Source of the DNA: Magnetaquiglobus sp039908105
Lineage (GTDB): Bacteria; Pseudomonadota; Magnetococcia; Magnetococcales; Magnetaquicoccaceae
Length of the DNA: 62,545 bases
Direction of reading: 5' to 3'
NCBI GenBank assembly: GCA_039908105.1
Contig: JAMOBI010000016.1
Span: forward strand, 1-62,545
Shown: one piece after another, positions 1 to 8,282 of the stretch
How the letters are laid out: each line of letters begins with the position of its first letter
How positions within the stretch are numbered: the first letter of the stretch is position 1
The notes under the pieces: generated by a model
What the model was told of the DNA's origin: nothing
The model's database searches: none
What the model saw: only the letters and a program-made list of their open reading frames with translations
Translations under genes and position numbers: made by a program

Positions 1-120
1 TCGGTTGAAATGGTTGGTCGTCATAACCCCATTATATCGGAAAGGACTCTCTATTGCTCCCCTTTGCGGTCAGAAATGACCGAAAATCTGGTCGTTCACC
101 GAGTTTTGCAACTACCTCTA

Positions 121-183
121 GTGAAAAAAAGAGAGGGTCTGGGAGATTCATCTCCCAGGGTTTTGCTTTTGACTTTGGCTTTT
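121..183. repeat. Terminator-like repeat R, copy 1
   Basis: An A-run is followed by GAGAGGGTCT, then a hairpin CTGGGAGAT/ATCTCCCAG (about 139-160) and a T-rich tract, which looks like an intrinsic terminator for whatever lies left of the window. A close relative sits at 5788-5845. Both copies are next to a member of the 15-bp-stem hairpin family (184-300 and 5878-5990), so the pair may travel as one composite intergenic element. Bases 1-120 show no gene I can support. Confidence 0.6.
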
Positions 184-300
184 AAACCGCACCCATTTCT
201 GGATGCGTAGTTTTCGCAAGGCTGCGTGCAAGATGCAGGAGTCGTTTCCAAAAAGCGGAAACAACTCCTGCGAAGGCGGCGCGCGGCGCATTTGTCCAGA
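184..300 (+). repeat. Structured palindromic repeat, copy 1
   Basis: A REP-like element. The core hairpin is at 235-271: a 15-nt arm, a 7-nt loop (AAAAAGC) and a 15-nt arm, with one mismatch. It is flanked by conserved sequence (GGATGCGTAGTTTT on the left, GAAGGCGGCGCGC on the right). The flanks are almost identical to those at 34155-34275, while the outer half of the stem differs and stays paired. It ends just before the small gene at 323. Confidence 0.7.
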
Positions 301-322
301 GCCCATACGAAGGAAACACGCG

Positions 323-520
323 ATGTCGAAAATCGCCGGCAAGACCACGAGTGAAATTCTGGATCAGATCATCAAGGCCAAACAGGCGCTCGATGCGCTG
401 GAAAAGTTGGCGCGCGATGAGCGGGGTGAATTTGCCGATCCCGCCACAGTGCGCTCGCAACTCAATGCAGCTCAAGCGCATGTGATGCGAGCCATCGAGA
501 AGTCACGAACCCTGCGCTAG
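323..520 (+). CDS. Small conserved-looking hypothetical protein (65 aa)
   Basis: The product is a short, charged, probably helical protein with no cysteines, signal peptide or membrane segment. I do not recognise the family. I chose the ATG at 323 because AAGGAAA lies 7-10 bases upstream. The open frame extends further left, but only through the structured repeat, which is unlikely to be coding. Two helices separated by a short Asp-Pro-containing turn can be guessed (residues 8-35 and 41-62). It converges on the minus-strand CheX-like gene at 574, and nothing in the context points to a function. It could be a spurious frame, but the good ribosome binding site and codon use favour a real gene. 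Confidence 0.5.
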   Translation: MSKIAGKTTSEILDQIIKAKQALDALEKLARDERGEFADPATVRSQLNAAQAHVMRAIEKSRTLR

Positions 521-573
521 AGGGACAACTCAACTTCCCCGTTCCCCCTCGACTGCAAGGCTGCAGCGCGTCT

Positions 574-1050
574 TCAGTTGCGGTAGAACACCTCGACGAA
601 AAAGGGACCATTATCGGTGCGAAAATAACATTTGGTGCTGCCGAGCGGTTTGGTGTAGCCGATCTGATGATCGCGCCCGATGATCACCTGGGGCGGGGTG
701 AGATTGATCGTATCCTCGCAGATGCGACTTTTCACGGCACCGGCGATAATGTTGGCCAATTCGCCGATAGCATCCTTGGCGGTATTGTTGAAGGTTTCGA
801 TCTCCTCGCCGGAGAAAGCCGCAGCCAAGCCGACCGCGCAATGAAACGGGGCCGACACATGCACCCCTCCTTCGAGTGCACCATTAAAAGAGATGACCGC
901 AGTAACGTCGGCTTGGGGCGGGACATAGGGTTCATCCGGCAAGGTGGAGACCGAAGGGCCCGCCTTGATACCGACATCGGTGGTGAAAAACGCGACCGCC
1001 GTCTCGTCGATGGCTTCCCGGATCACGTCGGCAAGATTTGCGATGACCAT
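574..1050 (-). CDS. CheX-like chemotaxis phosphatase domain protein
   Basis: A 158-aa cytoplasmic protein of the CheX/CheC/FliY phosphatase superfamily, whose members dephosphorylate CheY-P. The family signature is visible in the second half: Asp-Ala-Ile-Gly-Glu-Leu-Ala-Asn (the E-x-x-N catalytic pair) on a helix, followed some 15 residues on by a Pro-Pro-x-Val stretch, as in single-signature CheX proteins. The start at 1050 is preferred over 1119 because GGGAGG lies 8 bases upstream of that ATG. No che operon surrounds it; it faces the groESL promoter region divergently. Its target could be any CheY-like protein, including the receiver proteins in this window, but that is inference. CheX domain assignment is fairly secure; substrate is unknown. 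Confidence 0.7.
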   Translation of the reverse strand: MVIANLADVIREAIDETAVAFFTTDVGIKAGPSVSTLPDEPYVPPQADVTAVISFNGALEGGVHVSAPFHCAVGLAAAFSGEEIETFNNTAKDAIGELANIIAGAVKSRICEDTINLTPPQVIIGRDHQIGYTKPLGSTKCYFRTDNGPFFVEVFYRN

Positions 1051-1226
1051 ATCCCTGACCTCCCAATGCTGCAAGATACCGGCGGTCTTACAGTGACTAA
1101 CGAATCCGCCGACCAACAATCATACACCAACAAATCTGACTTTCAATGTTTTATCTCGCAAATCACATCAACATATAAACAAGCATTAACGTATAGAAAC
1201 CAGAAAAAAAATCGCTCGTCCCCCCC

Positions 1227-1255
1227 CTTGCGCCATCGATTCAGAGTCTCCATCT
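1227..1255 (+). promoter_or_regulatory. Possible heat-shock (sigma-32-like) promoter of groESL
   Basis: CTTGCG at 1227-1232 and CTCCATCT at 1248-1255 are separated by 15 bases. They resemble the RpoH -35 (CTTGAA) and -10 (CCCCATNT) elements and lie about 100 bases before groES. No CIRCE inverted repeat is seen. The rest of 1051-1353 holds no gene I can support. Confidence 0.35.
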
Positions 1256-1353
1256 GATATGGCACTATGCACCACGGTCATCCTCTGCCTCGCCAGTCCC
1301 AAGCAACGCGGTTTTTATCCGGACCGAACCGAAATTGAAGGAGAAAAAACATC

Positions 1354-1659
1354 ATGACCATTCCATTCCAACCCCTGCATGATCGCATTCTGGTCAAGCG
1401 AGTAGAACCGTTGGAAAAAACTGCGGGAGGGATCATTCTGCCTGATACAGCCAAAGAAAAGCCGCTCCAAGGCGAAGTAGTCGCCGTTGGCAAGGGTGCC
1501 CTGCGCGACGACGGCTCGGTACGCGCCCTGGAAGTTCAGGTTGGTGATCGGGTTCTCTTTGGAAAATACGGGGGAACCGATGTGAAGTTGCAGGGGGAAG
1601 AGTACCTGATCGTGCGCGAAATCGACATCATGGGCATCATTGAACAACTCGATCAATAG
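1354..1659 (+). CDS. groES: Co-chaperonin GroES
   Basis: The heptameric lid of the GroEL folding chamber, cytoplasmic. The 101-aa product has the usual opening (PLHDRILVKR), the mobile-loop region around Glu-Lys-Thr-Ala-Gly-Gly-Ile-Ile-Leu-Pro at residues 20-30, and the closing Glu-x-Asp-Ile-Met-Gly-Ile-Ile. Typical length is about 95-100 aa. GAAGGAG lies upstream of the ATG. groEL follows after 38 bases, so the two are co-transcribed. A possible sigma-32-type promoter lies at 1227-1255. Confidence 0.97.
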   Translation: MTIPFQPLHDRILVKRVEPLEKTAGGIILPDTAKEKPLQGEVVAVGKGALRDDGSVRALEVQVGDRVLFGKYGGTDVKLQGEEYLIVREIDIMGIIEQLDQ

Positions 1660-1697
1660 ATCGTCAATCGATTGTAATATAAGGAGATTGTACAATT

Positions 1698-3335
1698 ATG
1701 GCTGCCAAGGAAGTCAAATTCGGCACGGACGCGCGCACGTCCATGATCAAGGGGTTGAACACCCTGGCCAATGCCGTCAAGGTGACGCTGGGTCCAAAAG
1801 GACGCAACGCGGTGTTGAACAAATCGTGGGGATCGCCGCGCATCACCAAGGATGGTGTCTCCGTGGCCAAGGAGATCGAACTGGAGAACAAATTCGAGAA
1901 CATGGGCGCACAGATGGTGCGCGAAGTGGCCTCGAAGACCGCCGACGCCGCTGGTGACGGCACCACCACCGCGACCGTGCTGGCGCAGGCGATCGCCCGC
2001 GAGGGTTTGAAGGCCGTGGCTGCAGGGATGAATCCCATGGATCTGCGTCGCGGCATCGACGCGGCCACCGTGGCGGTGGTCGATGAATTGAAAAAACTGG
2101 CGCGTCCGGTGACTCGTAACGAGGAGATCGCACAAGTCGGCACCATCTCGGCCAACGGCCATGTCGAGATCGGCAAGATGATTGCCGAGGCCATGGAGAA
2201 GGTCGGAAAGGAAGGCGTGATCACCGTCGAGGAGGCCAAAGTGATGGCCAATTCCCTCGAAGTGGTCGAGGGAATGCAGTTTGATCGCGGATATCTCTCC
2301 TCCTACTTCGTCACCAACTCCGAAAAGATGGTGTGCGAACTGAAAGACCCCTACATCCTGTTGGTCGAAAAGAAGATCGGCAATCTTCAGCAGATGATCC
2401 CGATTCTCGAGGGGGTGGTCCGCTCCGGGGCCTCGTTGTTGATCGTTGCCGAGGATGTTGAGGGCGAGGCCCTGGCCACCCTGATCGTCAACAAGCTGCG
2501 TGCGGGCTTGAAGATTTGTGCCATCAAGGCGCCCGGCTTCGGCGATCGGCAGAAGGCGATATTGGAGGATGTCGCGGTGCTCACCGGCGGCACAGTGGTC
2601 TCCGAGGCGCTCGGCCTTAAACTGGAGAATACGACCCTCGACATGCTCGGACGTGCCAAATCGGTACTGGTGAGCAAGGATGAGACCACAATCGTCGACG
2701 GACACGGCCCAAAGGCGCAAATCGACATGCGTGTAGCCCAATTACGCCGCCAGATCGAAGACACCACCTCCGATTATGATCGCGAGAAGTTGCAAGAGCG
2801 ACTGGCCAAACTGTCGGGTGGCGTGGCGGTGCTGAATGTCGGCGGTGCCACCGAAATGGAGGTAAAGGAGCGCAAGGATCTGGTCGATGATGCCCTGCAT
2901 GCCACGCGGGCTGCGGTCGAGGAGGGGATCGTGCCCGGAGGTGGCGTGGCGCTGCTGCGCACCGCAAAAGCGCTCGATAACCTGAAACTCGACAATGCCG
3001 ATCAAGAGGTCGGTGTGCGCATCGTGCGGCGCGCTCTGGAGGAGCCGACCCGCATCATCGCTGAAAATGCTGGACGTGAAGGGTCGGTGGTGATCGATCA
3101 AGTGCTCGGCAACACCTCGCCCAACCACGGTTACGATGCCCAGGCTGATGAGTACACCGATCTGGTGGCGCGCGGCGTGATCGATCCCACCAAGGTGGTC
3201 CGCATCGCCATCCAGTCCGCAGCCTCAATCGCCGGGCTGATGATCACCACCGAAGCGATGGTCACGGAACTCCCCAAGAAAGAGTCCGCGCCAGCAGGTG
3301 GCGGTGGTCACGGCATGGATGATATGGGTATGTAA
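1698..3335 (+). CDS. groEL: Chaperonin GroEL
   Basis: The 60-kDa chaperonin subunit forms the double-ring ATP-dependent folding cage with GroES. At 545 aa it is full length. The ATP-binding motif GDGTTTATVLAQ is near residue 86, and the chain ends in the usual flexible Gly/Met-rich tail (GGGGHGMDDMGM). Start ATG is preceded by AAGGAG. A long perfect hairpin immediately downstream (3354-3390) ends the operon. Nothing unusual is visible. Confidence 0.98.
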   Translation: MAAKEVKFGTDARTSMIKGLNTLANAVKVTLGPKGRNAVLNKSWGSPRITKDGVSVAKEIELENKFENMGAQMVREVASKTADAAGDGTTTATVLAQAIAREGLKAVAAGMNPMDLRRGIDAATVAVVDELKKLARPVTRNEEIAQVGTISANGHVEIGKMIAEAMEKVGKEGVITVEEAKVMANSLEVVEGMQFDRGYLSSYFVTNSEKMVCELKDPYILLVEKKIGNLQQMIPILEGVVRSGASLLIVAEDVEGEALATLIVNKLRAGLKICAIKAPGFGDRQKAILEDVAVLTGGTVVSEALGLKLENTTLDMLGRAKSVLVSKDETTIVDGHGPKAQIDMRVAQLRRQIEDTTSDYDREKLQERLAKLSGGVAVLNVGGATEMEVKERKDLVDDALHATRAAVEEGIVPGGGVALLRTAKALDNLKLDNADQEVGVRIVRRALEEPTRIIAENAGREGSVVIDQVLGNTSPNHGYDAQADEYTDLVARGVIDPTKVVRIAIQSAASIAGLMITTEAMVTELPKKESAPAGGGGHGMDDMGM

Positions 3336-3353
3336 CACTTGAAGCGCACATGA

Positions 3354-3400
3354 TTTTCAAGCGACGGGCCATCTGCCCGTCGCTTGAAAAGGCCGTTTTT
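3354..3400 (+). terminator. Rho-independent terminator after groEL
   Basis: A perfect 16-bp stem (TTTTCAAGCGACGGGC paired with its complement, 5-nt loop CATCT) at 3354-3390 is followed by GGCCGTTTTTATT. A further small hairpin, GTGGATC/GATCCAC, lies at 3474-3493 in the otherwise empty stretch before the hemerythrin gene. Confidence 0.85.
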
Positions 3401-3602
3401 ATTATCTTTTCAAACCTCGCCACACACCTGCCGACTTTATGAGTCTCCAAGCGGACTGCATCGATTAACGCATGTGGATCCTGGAAGATCCACGGAAAAT
3501 CCTGTATTATGTATATCCATCATTTTTACGAATGAATCGGTTTTCCGCATACGGCGGAACCGCTTATTCTAACTTGATCTACACGCACGCAGGAGAACTC
3601 TC

Positions 3603-4160
3603 ATGACATCGAAAATCGAAACCACGGAATGGACCATCTGGGGAGGGTTTTCCGCAGTGGTGGTGCTGCTTGGATGGCAGTTCGGCCTGTCGGTCGGTTT
3701 GGCCGCCTGTCTGGCAATTCCCTTTGTGATCATGCTGAAAAACGACTTCCTGCGTCGCAAGCATGGCTGGAAAAACGCATACAGCGTCGGTGTCGCGGCC
3801 ATGGACGACGATCACAAAAAACTGCTCGACATGGTCTGGACGGTTTATCACTCCTTGCAGAAATCCTATGGCAAGGAGGATGCGGAACGGGTGCTTGGCG
3901 AACTGCAGAACTACACGGTCGAGCATTTCACCCGTGAAGAGGCGCTGATGAAAAAACACCGGTATCCAGAACTGGAGCGCCATTGCGCAGAACACGAAGC
4001 CATGAAAGCCAAAGTCGCGGAATTCCGGGCTAATTTCTCTTCCAACAGCCTGGATGTCTCCCGGGAAATGCTGCGTTTTCTTGAGAACTGGCTGATCAAT
4101 CACATCACCAAGACCGATCAGGCCTACTCGGCTTTTCTGGTGGAAAAAGGCGAACATTGA
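3603..4160 (+). CDS. Membrane-anchored bacteriohemerythrin
   Basis: A 185-aa protein with a hydrophobic N-terminal hairpin (about residues 12-46, two short membrane segments) joined to a complete bacteriohemerythrin domain. All seven expected di-iron ligands are present with canonical spacing: H71, H108, E112, H127, H131, H167 and D172. Bacteriohemerythrins bind O2 reversibly and are abundant in magnetotactic bacteria, where they are thought to store, sense or deliver oxygen. The membrane anchor suggests delivery to, or sensing at, the inner membrane. It has its own intergenic region on the left and is followed after 69 bases by an HtrA-type protease; co-transcription is possible. A second, unrelated hemerythrin gene lies at 61633. 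Confidence 0.92.
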   Translation: MTSKIETTEWTIWGGFSAVVVLLGWQFGLSVGLAACLAIPFVIMLKNDFLRRKHGWKNAYSVGVAAMDDDHKKLLDMVWTVYHSLQKSYGKEDAERVLGELQNYTVEHFTREEALMKKHRYPELERHCAEHEAMKAKVAEFRANFSSNSLDVSREMLRFLENWLINHITKTDQAYSAFLVEKGEH

Positions 4161-4229
4161 TTCGTAACCGGTTGGCATGTCGGCTCAACCGTTCCATAAG
4201 CGCTCAAAGAATCACAGGGAGAAGGAATT

Positions 4230-5702
4230 ATGATCTCAACAGGAACTCGCGCTCGTTGGGAACGGTTTAACAAGCGATTCCGGGTGTCTGGTCGCTTCGG
4301 AATCGGCATGCTGACCGGTTTTGTGTGGTTTGTGACCACGATTGCACAGGCTGCGGCGCGCGATCTGCCGGATCTGACCTCCCTGGTCGAGAATCTCAAA
4401 CCCGTGGTGGTCAACATCCAGACCAGCAAGAAAGCGCGCAGTGGCGGCAGCAAGCAGACCATGCCCCACAACCCCTTCAAGAACAGTCCATTCGAGCATT
4501 TTTTCCAACCTTTCATGGATCGCATGCCGCAAGGGGAGATGCAGACCCACAATCTGGGCTCGGGTGTGATCATCGATGGCGATGGCTTTATTCTCACCAA
4601 CAACCATGTGATCGAAGAGGCCGATGAGATCAAGGTGCGCCTCGCCGATGAGCGGGAGTTCATCGCCAAGGTGATCGGCAGTGATCCAAAAAGCGATTTG
4701 GCGCTAATTCAGATTCCGGTGAAGCAGAAACTGGCCGTTGCCAAACTGGGGGATTCGGATGCCATCAAGGTGGGGGCCTGGGTGGTGGCGATCGGCAATC
4801 CGTTCGGTCTGGAAGCCACCGTGACTGCCGGGATCATCTCGGCCAAGGGGCGTGCCATCGGCAACGGTCCCTACGAGGATTTCCTGCAAACCGACGCAGC
4901 CATCAATCCGGGCAACTCCGGGGGACCGCTCTTTGATCTCGATGGCAACGTCATCGGCATCAATACTGCCATTTTCTCCCGCTCAGGGGGCTACATGGGC
5001 ATCGGTTTCGCCATTCCGGTCAACATGGCCAAAAACGTCGTCGTCCAACTCAAACAGTCCGGTCGCGTGACGCGCGGCTGGATTGGTGTTGGCATCCAGG
5101 TGGTGACCCAGGATCTGGCCTCTGCCCTCGGCCTCGACACTGCACGAGGTGCATTGGTCTCCCAGGTCATCAAATCCGGACCGGCTCAGGATGCGGGCAT
5201 CAAGTCAGGAGATGTGATCCTGAAATTCAACAACCATGAAATCCTCAAGATGCGCGATCTCCCGGCTTTGGTCGCCTCGACTGCAGTCGGCAGCAAGGTG
5301 CCGGTCGTCGTGCTGCGCGACGGCAAGGAGCAGACCATTCAGGTCAAGGTTCAAGAATTGCCCAGGGAGGATAGTTCCGCATCTGCGACCCGTCAGGATT
5401 CAGCAGGCAAAACCGATACGCTCGGCATCAAGGTACTGGCTTTGAGCGACAACCACCGCCGTCAAACCCGGATTGCAGAGGATATCAAAGGGGTAATCGT
5501 TGCGCAGCTCGATCCGGAGGGGCCTGCGGCGCGTGCGGGGTTGCGCGTCGGCGATGTGATCGTGGATGTCAATCGACAGACTGTGGAAAGCCCGAACGAA
5601 TACGAACAGTCGCTCGAAAAGCTGGGCAAGAACCGCAATGTGCTGTTGCGTGTAGCCCGCAATGGCAGCGTGTTGTTTGTGGCCGTGAATCTGGATCGGT
5701 GA
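4230..5702 (+). CDS. Periplasmic serine protease, HtrA/DegP (Do) family
   Basis: A 490-aa envelope-stress protease and chaperone. An N-terminal signal or anchor segment ends near residue 43 (Ala-Gln-Ala-Ala-Ala). The trypsin-like domain carries an intact triad: H126 (TNNHV), D156 (SDLALI) and S230 (GNSGGP). Two PDZ domains follow (about 285-375 and 395-485), the usual Do-family layout. Together they degrade or hold misfolded exported proteins. It is distinct from the two magnetosome HtrA relatives in this window (mamE at 37342 and mamO at 45360), has no CXXCH motif, and lies 29 kb from them, so it is probably the general housekeeping enzyme. AGGGAGAAGGA upstream supports the start. Confidence 0.93.
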   Translation: MISTGTRARWERFNKRFRVSGRFGIGMLTGFVWFVTTIAQAAARDLPDLTSLVENLKPVVVNIQTSKKARSGGSKQTMPHNPFKNSPFEHFFQPFMDRMPQGEMQTHNLGSGVIIDGDGFILTNNHVIEEADEIKVRLADEREFIAKVIGSDPKSDLALIQIPVKQKLAVAKLGDSDAIKVGAWVVAIGNPFGLEATVTAGIISAKGRAIGNGPYEDFLQTDAAINPGNSGGPLFDLDGNVIGINTAIFSRSGGYMGIGFAIPVNMAKNVVVQLKQSGRVTRGWIGVGIQVVTQDLASALGLDTARGALVSQVIKSGPAQDAGIKSGDVILKFNNHEILKMRDLPALVASTAVGSKVPVVVLRDGKEQTIQVKVQELPREDSSASATRQDSAGKTDTLGIKVLALSDNHRRQTRIAEDIKGVIVAQLDPEGPAARAGLRVGDVIVDVNRQTVESPNEYEQSLEKLGKNRNVLLRVARNGSVLFVAVNLDR

Positions 5703-5787
5703 TGCCGCTTGCCACTCGCTCTGGTAAACCGGCCCCTCTGGCAGGTCAACAGAACTGATTTGAGAGCTTGGAAGTTTCGCTTTATTG

Positions 5788-5845
5788 GTAAAAAAAAAGA
5801 GAGGGTCTGTGAGATTCCTCTCCCAGGGTTTTGCCTTTGCCTTTA
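5788..5845. repeat. Terminator-like repeat R, copy 2
   Basis: Close relative of 121-183: A-run, GAGAGGGTCTG, an inverted-repeat remnant and CTCCCAGGGTTTTG. In this copy the hairpin is less perfect. It lies 85 bases after the HtrA gene and may act as its terminator. Confidence 0.6.
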
Positions 5846-5877
5846 GCGTGCTCTTCAAAAGAAGCATTTTTCGCCCC

Positions 5878-5990
5878 TTTTTTAGAAAAATACGCCGCGC
5901 GTAACCCTTGGCTTGCGGGATTGTTTTGCGCCTTTTGCAAAACAATCCCGCGAACATGCCCAAGAACAAAGCCGCGAGACTAAAGGCTTT
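5878..5990 (-). repeat. Structured palindromic repeat, copy 3 (inverted)
   Basis: The core hairpin 5915-5951 has two perfectly complementary 15-nt arms and a 7-nt loop. Read on the minus strand the loop is AAAAGGC, matching AAAAAGC in the plus-strand copies at 235-271 and 34207-34243. The flank ACGCCGCGCG is related to the conserved flank of the others. The stem sequence itself is quite different, so structure is conserved rather than sequence. Confidence 0.5.
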
Positions 5991-6069
5991 AAGGTTGAGT
6001 GACTGGCGTGCCAGACCACGGCCCGTCGCAACCCGTCAAATCAGCTTTAGTTGACCCACTACCCTCAGT

Positions 6070-6107
6070 TTGAGCTGCCACGTTTTTGTTCGTTCCGAAA
6101 TCACCAA
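6070..6107. repeat. Direct repeat left of the glycosyltransferase gene
   Basis: TTGAGCTGCC, then GTTTTTGTTC, ending in ATCACCAA. The same sequence with one indel and a few substitutions occurs at 8068-8106, on the other side of the AT-rich glycosyltransferase gene. A second short shared word (TCAAATCAGC) is at about 6036 and about 8119. Confidence 0.7.
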
Positions 6108-6143
6108 ACGGTCTCAAAGCACCTTTGCCTTCCGGATCAACTT

Positions 6144-7937
6144 ATGAATAGATTATTTTCGCTGCCATTCAAAGATCAAATACAACAGAAAACAATACTG
6201 TCGTTTGTTTTACTGATCGCGATTGTCTTTTCATTACGTTTTTTTCATCTTACGGAGATTGGTGTTAGTGGAAGTGATAACTTTCTATACTGGCATTATG
6301 CTGTAAAATGGAGTCATAACGATCACAGTCTTGATATTCAAGAGATTGAGCAGAATAGACTCTATCGGCCTGTTTCGTTTTATCTGTTTGCGTGGGCGCT
6401 GAAAATTTTTGATTATCAAGATTACGCGATCAAGTTATTCAATATTATTGTCGATGCTGGAAATGCTTTCCTGGTTTTTCTTGTTTGTCGTCGCATCACC
6501 AATTTGTGGCTGGGTGGGTTGGCGTCGCTGTTGTATGTGTGCATCCCCGAGCTGATTGCTTATTCCAGAAGCGAGTCATTGCATACTTTATCTTTTCTGT
6601 TTTTACTTATGGCGGTTTATTTTTTGATTCGGTTTTTAGAAACAACTTCCAAGCTTAGATTGTTCTATCTGACAATGAGCGGCTTGGCTCTTTCGGAAGG
6701 GGGTCATGTTCACCCAAGTATTTTGTTGAATGCGCCCGGCTTTTTTGGAGTGCTTCTGCTGGACGGCATGCTGAACATCCAGGCCAGGAAGGAAAAAGTC
6801 AAGAGAGTCCTGGTCTCTATGGGTGTCCTGATGACAGCCATCTGTAGTGTCTATCTGATCTTGCTAATAACTCTCGGATTGCATCAACATCCGAGTGTGA
6901 CTGCAGGACAGAAAAAAGTGGATGTTGCAATCACTATGACACAGACCGATCGAATTCAATCGATCTCCAATTGGAATGATCTTGTATCCAGAATGAATTT
7001 GACTTCGGTGCCAGTTTCGTTTATTAAAAAGCGTTTGGCCTTGTCTGACTGGCACATGCATTTTTTTCTTTCTCTCTTCTTGCTTTCCATGTTGCTGTTG
7101 GGTATGCATCTTCTTGGGGTGCCCTATGTTCATGGATGGAACGATGATCTGAAGGCGCATGTCCCATGGATTGCCTTGATCTGCTTCATCCTGACTTTTG
7201 CATTGGGATTGCCTGGCAGTATTCATCAGTTGAGAGATCATTTGCAATTATTGCCGATTTTTGTCATCGGTCTTTCTGTAACCTGCTATACTCTTGCCGC
7301 ACGGTGGCTGGACAACGTCGGAGCCACGATACTGCAGAGTTGTTTGATATTGTTCATTTTGATCAATTTGCTCCCAAATTCGGTCAAGCAGTTTTCGAAG
7401 GCGCAAGGCGTTTCACACTATCGTCAGCTGCATGATAATATGAGCGGACTGGTCAATGAGAAGAACAAAATCCTCTTGATGGATAATCCTGCTGATCGTG
7501 TCCGCCCTTGGAGTATTGAAGCCTATTTTGGAAAAAATGCAGTCTATTATGATGTTTGCAATGAAAAATTTTCCGAAACTGTCCATAAAAATCTGATAAA
7601 ATTTATTGTCATTCCAGATGTGCCACCTTATTATACTCAAAACAGTAATATTTACGGTGTCGTCAAGGGAGGGGTTGGTCCGGTTCCAGAATGGACAAAG
7701 TCTTGCTACCAGCGTGAAATCGATACTGAAAGTATGAAAAGAGCAACCGTTTCTGAATCCGGCTGGTGGCATCATCGTGTATTGAATGCATCATTGGTAG
7801 AGCGGGTTGTCCAAAATCATATTGGAGAGATTATCTATCGGCTCCATGGAGTTACTGTCTTGATGCTCTACGGCCAAGAATCTGCCGATCGAGCACGAGC
7901 CCTGGCAGAAATTGATCCAGACCCAACAATCCGCTGA
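6144..7937 (+). CDS. Polytopic glycosyltransferase-like membrane protein (GT-39/ArnT-like)
   Basis: A 597-aa protein with a short cytoplasmic start and some 10-12 predicted membrane segments, the first at about residues 16-34. Straight after it comes an acidic motif in an extracytoplasmic loop (Ser-Asp-Asn-Phe-Leu-Tyr-Trp, near 46), as in polyprenyl-phosphate-sugar-dependent GT-C enzymes that glycosylate lipid A, proteins or glycans outside the membrane. A soluble C-terminal part (about 440-597) has no motif I recognise. I preferred ATG 6144; the frame is open to 6051 but that part overlaps the repeat. The gene is much more AT-rich than its neighbours, uses AT-ending codons, and is bracketed by direct repeats, all signs of recent acquisition. 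Sugar donor and acceptor are unknown. Confidence 0.65.
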   Translation: MNRLFSLPFKDQIQQKTILSFVLLIAIVFSLRFFHLTEIGVSGSDNFLYWHYAVKWSHNDHSLDIQEIEQNRLYRPVSFYLFAWALKIFDYQDYAIKLFNIIVDAGNAFLVFLVCRRITNLWLGGLASLLYVCIPELIAYSRSESLHTLSFLFLLMAVYFLIRFLETTSKLRLFYLTMSGLALSEGGHVHPSILLNAPGFFGVLLLDGMLNIQARKEKVKRVLVSMGVLMTAICSVYLILLITLGLHQHPSVTAGQKKVDVAITMTQTDRIQSISNWNDLVSRMNLTSVPVSFIKKRLALSDWHMHFFLSLFLLSMLLLGMHLLGVPYVHGWNDDLKAHVPWIALICFILTFALGLPGSIHQLRDHLQLLPIFVIGLSVTCYTLAARWLDNVGATILQSCLILFILINLLPNSVKQFSKAQGVSHYRQLHDNMSGLVNEKNKILLMDNPADRVRPWSIEAYFGKNAVYYDVCNEKFSETVHKNLIKFIVIPDVPPYYTQNSNIYGVVKGGVGPVPEWTKSCYQREIDTESMKRATVSESGWWHHRVLNASLVERVVQNHIGEIIYRLHGVTVLMLYGQESADRARALAEIDPDPTIR

Positions 7938-8014
7938 CGGGGAATGGTCAAACCGATAGGGGTGGAAAGAGCGGATAAACTTGCATGATGGGGGGAGAAC
8001 CCCCTCACCCCCCG

Positions 8015-8047
8015 ACCGTGGAACTCCAAAAGCACGAGTTCCACGGT
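8015..8047. repeat. Hairpin after the AT-rich glycosyltransferase gene
   Basis: ACCGTGGAACTC pairs perfectly with GAGTTCCACGGT across a 9-nt loop containing AAAAGC. The loop resembles that of the structured repeats at 235, 5915 and 34207, so this may be a fourth, divergent member. It could also terminate the gene ending at 7937, although no T-run follows. Confidence 0.5.
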
Positions 8048-8067
8048 AAAATGCCTGAAAACTGTGC

Positions 8068-8106
8068 TTGAGCTGCCTTTGTTTTTGTTCATTCCGGAAT
8101 CACCAA
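8068..8106. repeat. Direct repeat right of the glycosyltransferase gene
   Basis: Second copy of the repeat at 6070-6107 (TTGAGCTGCC ... GTTTTTGTTC ... ATCACCAA). The pair brackets about 2 kb containing the AT-rich gene. The remainder of 7938-8282 has no gene I can support. Confidence 0.7.
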
Positions 8107-8282
8107 GCTCTCTCTTATCAAATCAGCCTGGTTGATCCACCAGGTTGAAGGAGATATCCTGTACACGATCGTTGGCAAGCGCACGGATACCAGCCAATCA
8201 TCGGGTCAGAAGGCACCACTCACGATGGGAGCCATCTTGCGGATACGGAAAGCTGCTTGATCATGAGGGGGGGGCGGTACGG

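Noticed and set aside
1051..1353. Search for a CIRCE operator before groES.
   Set aside because: No TTAGCACTC-N9-GAGTGCTAA inverted repeat is present; only a weak sigma-32-like promoter is seen.
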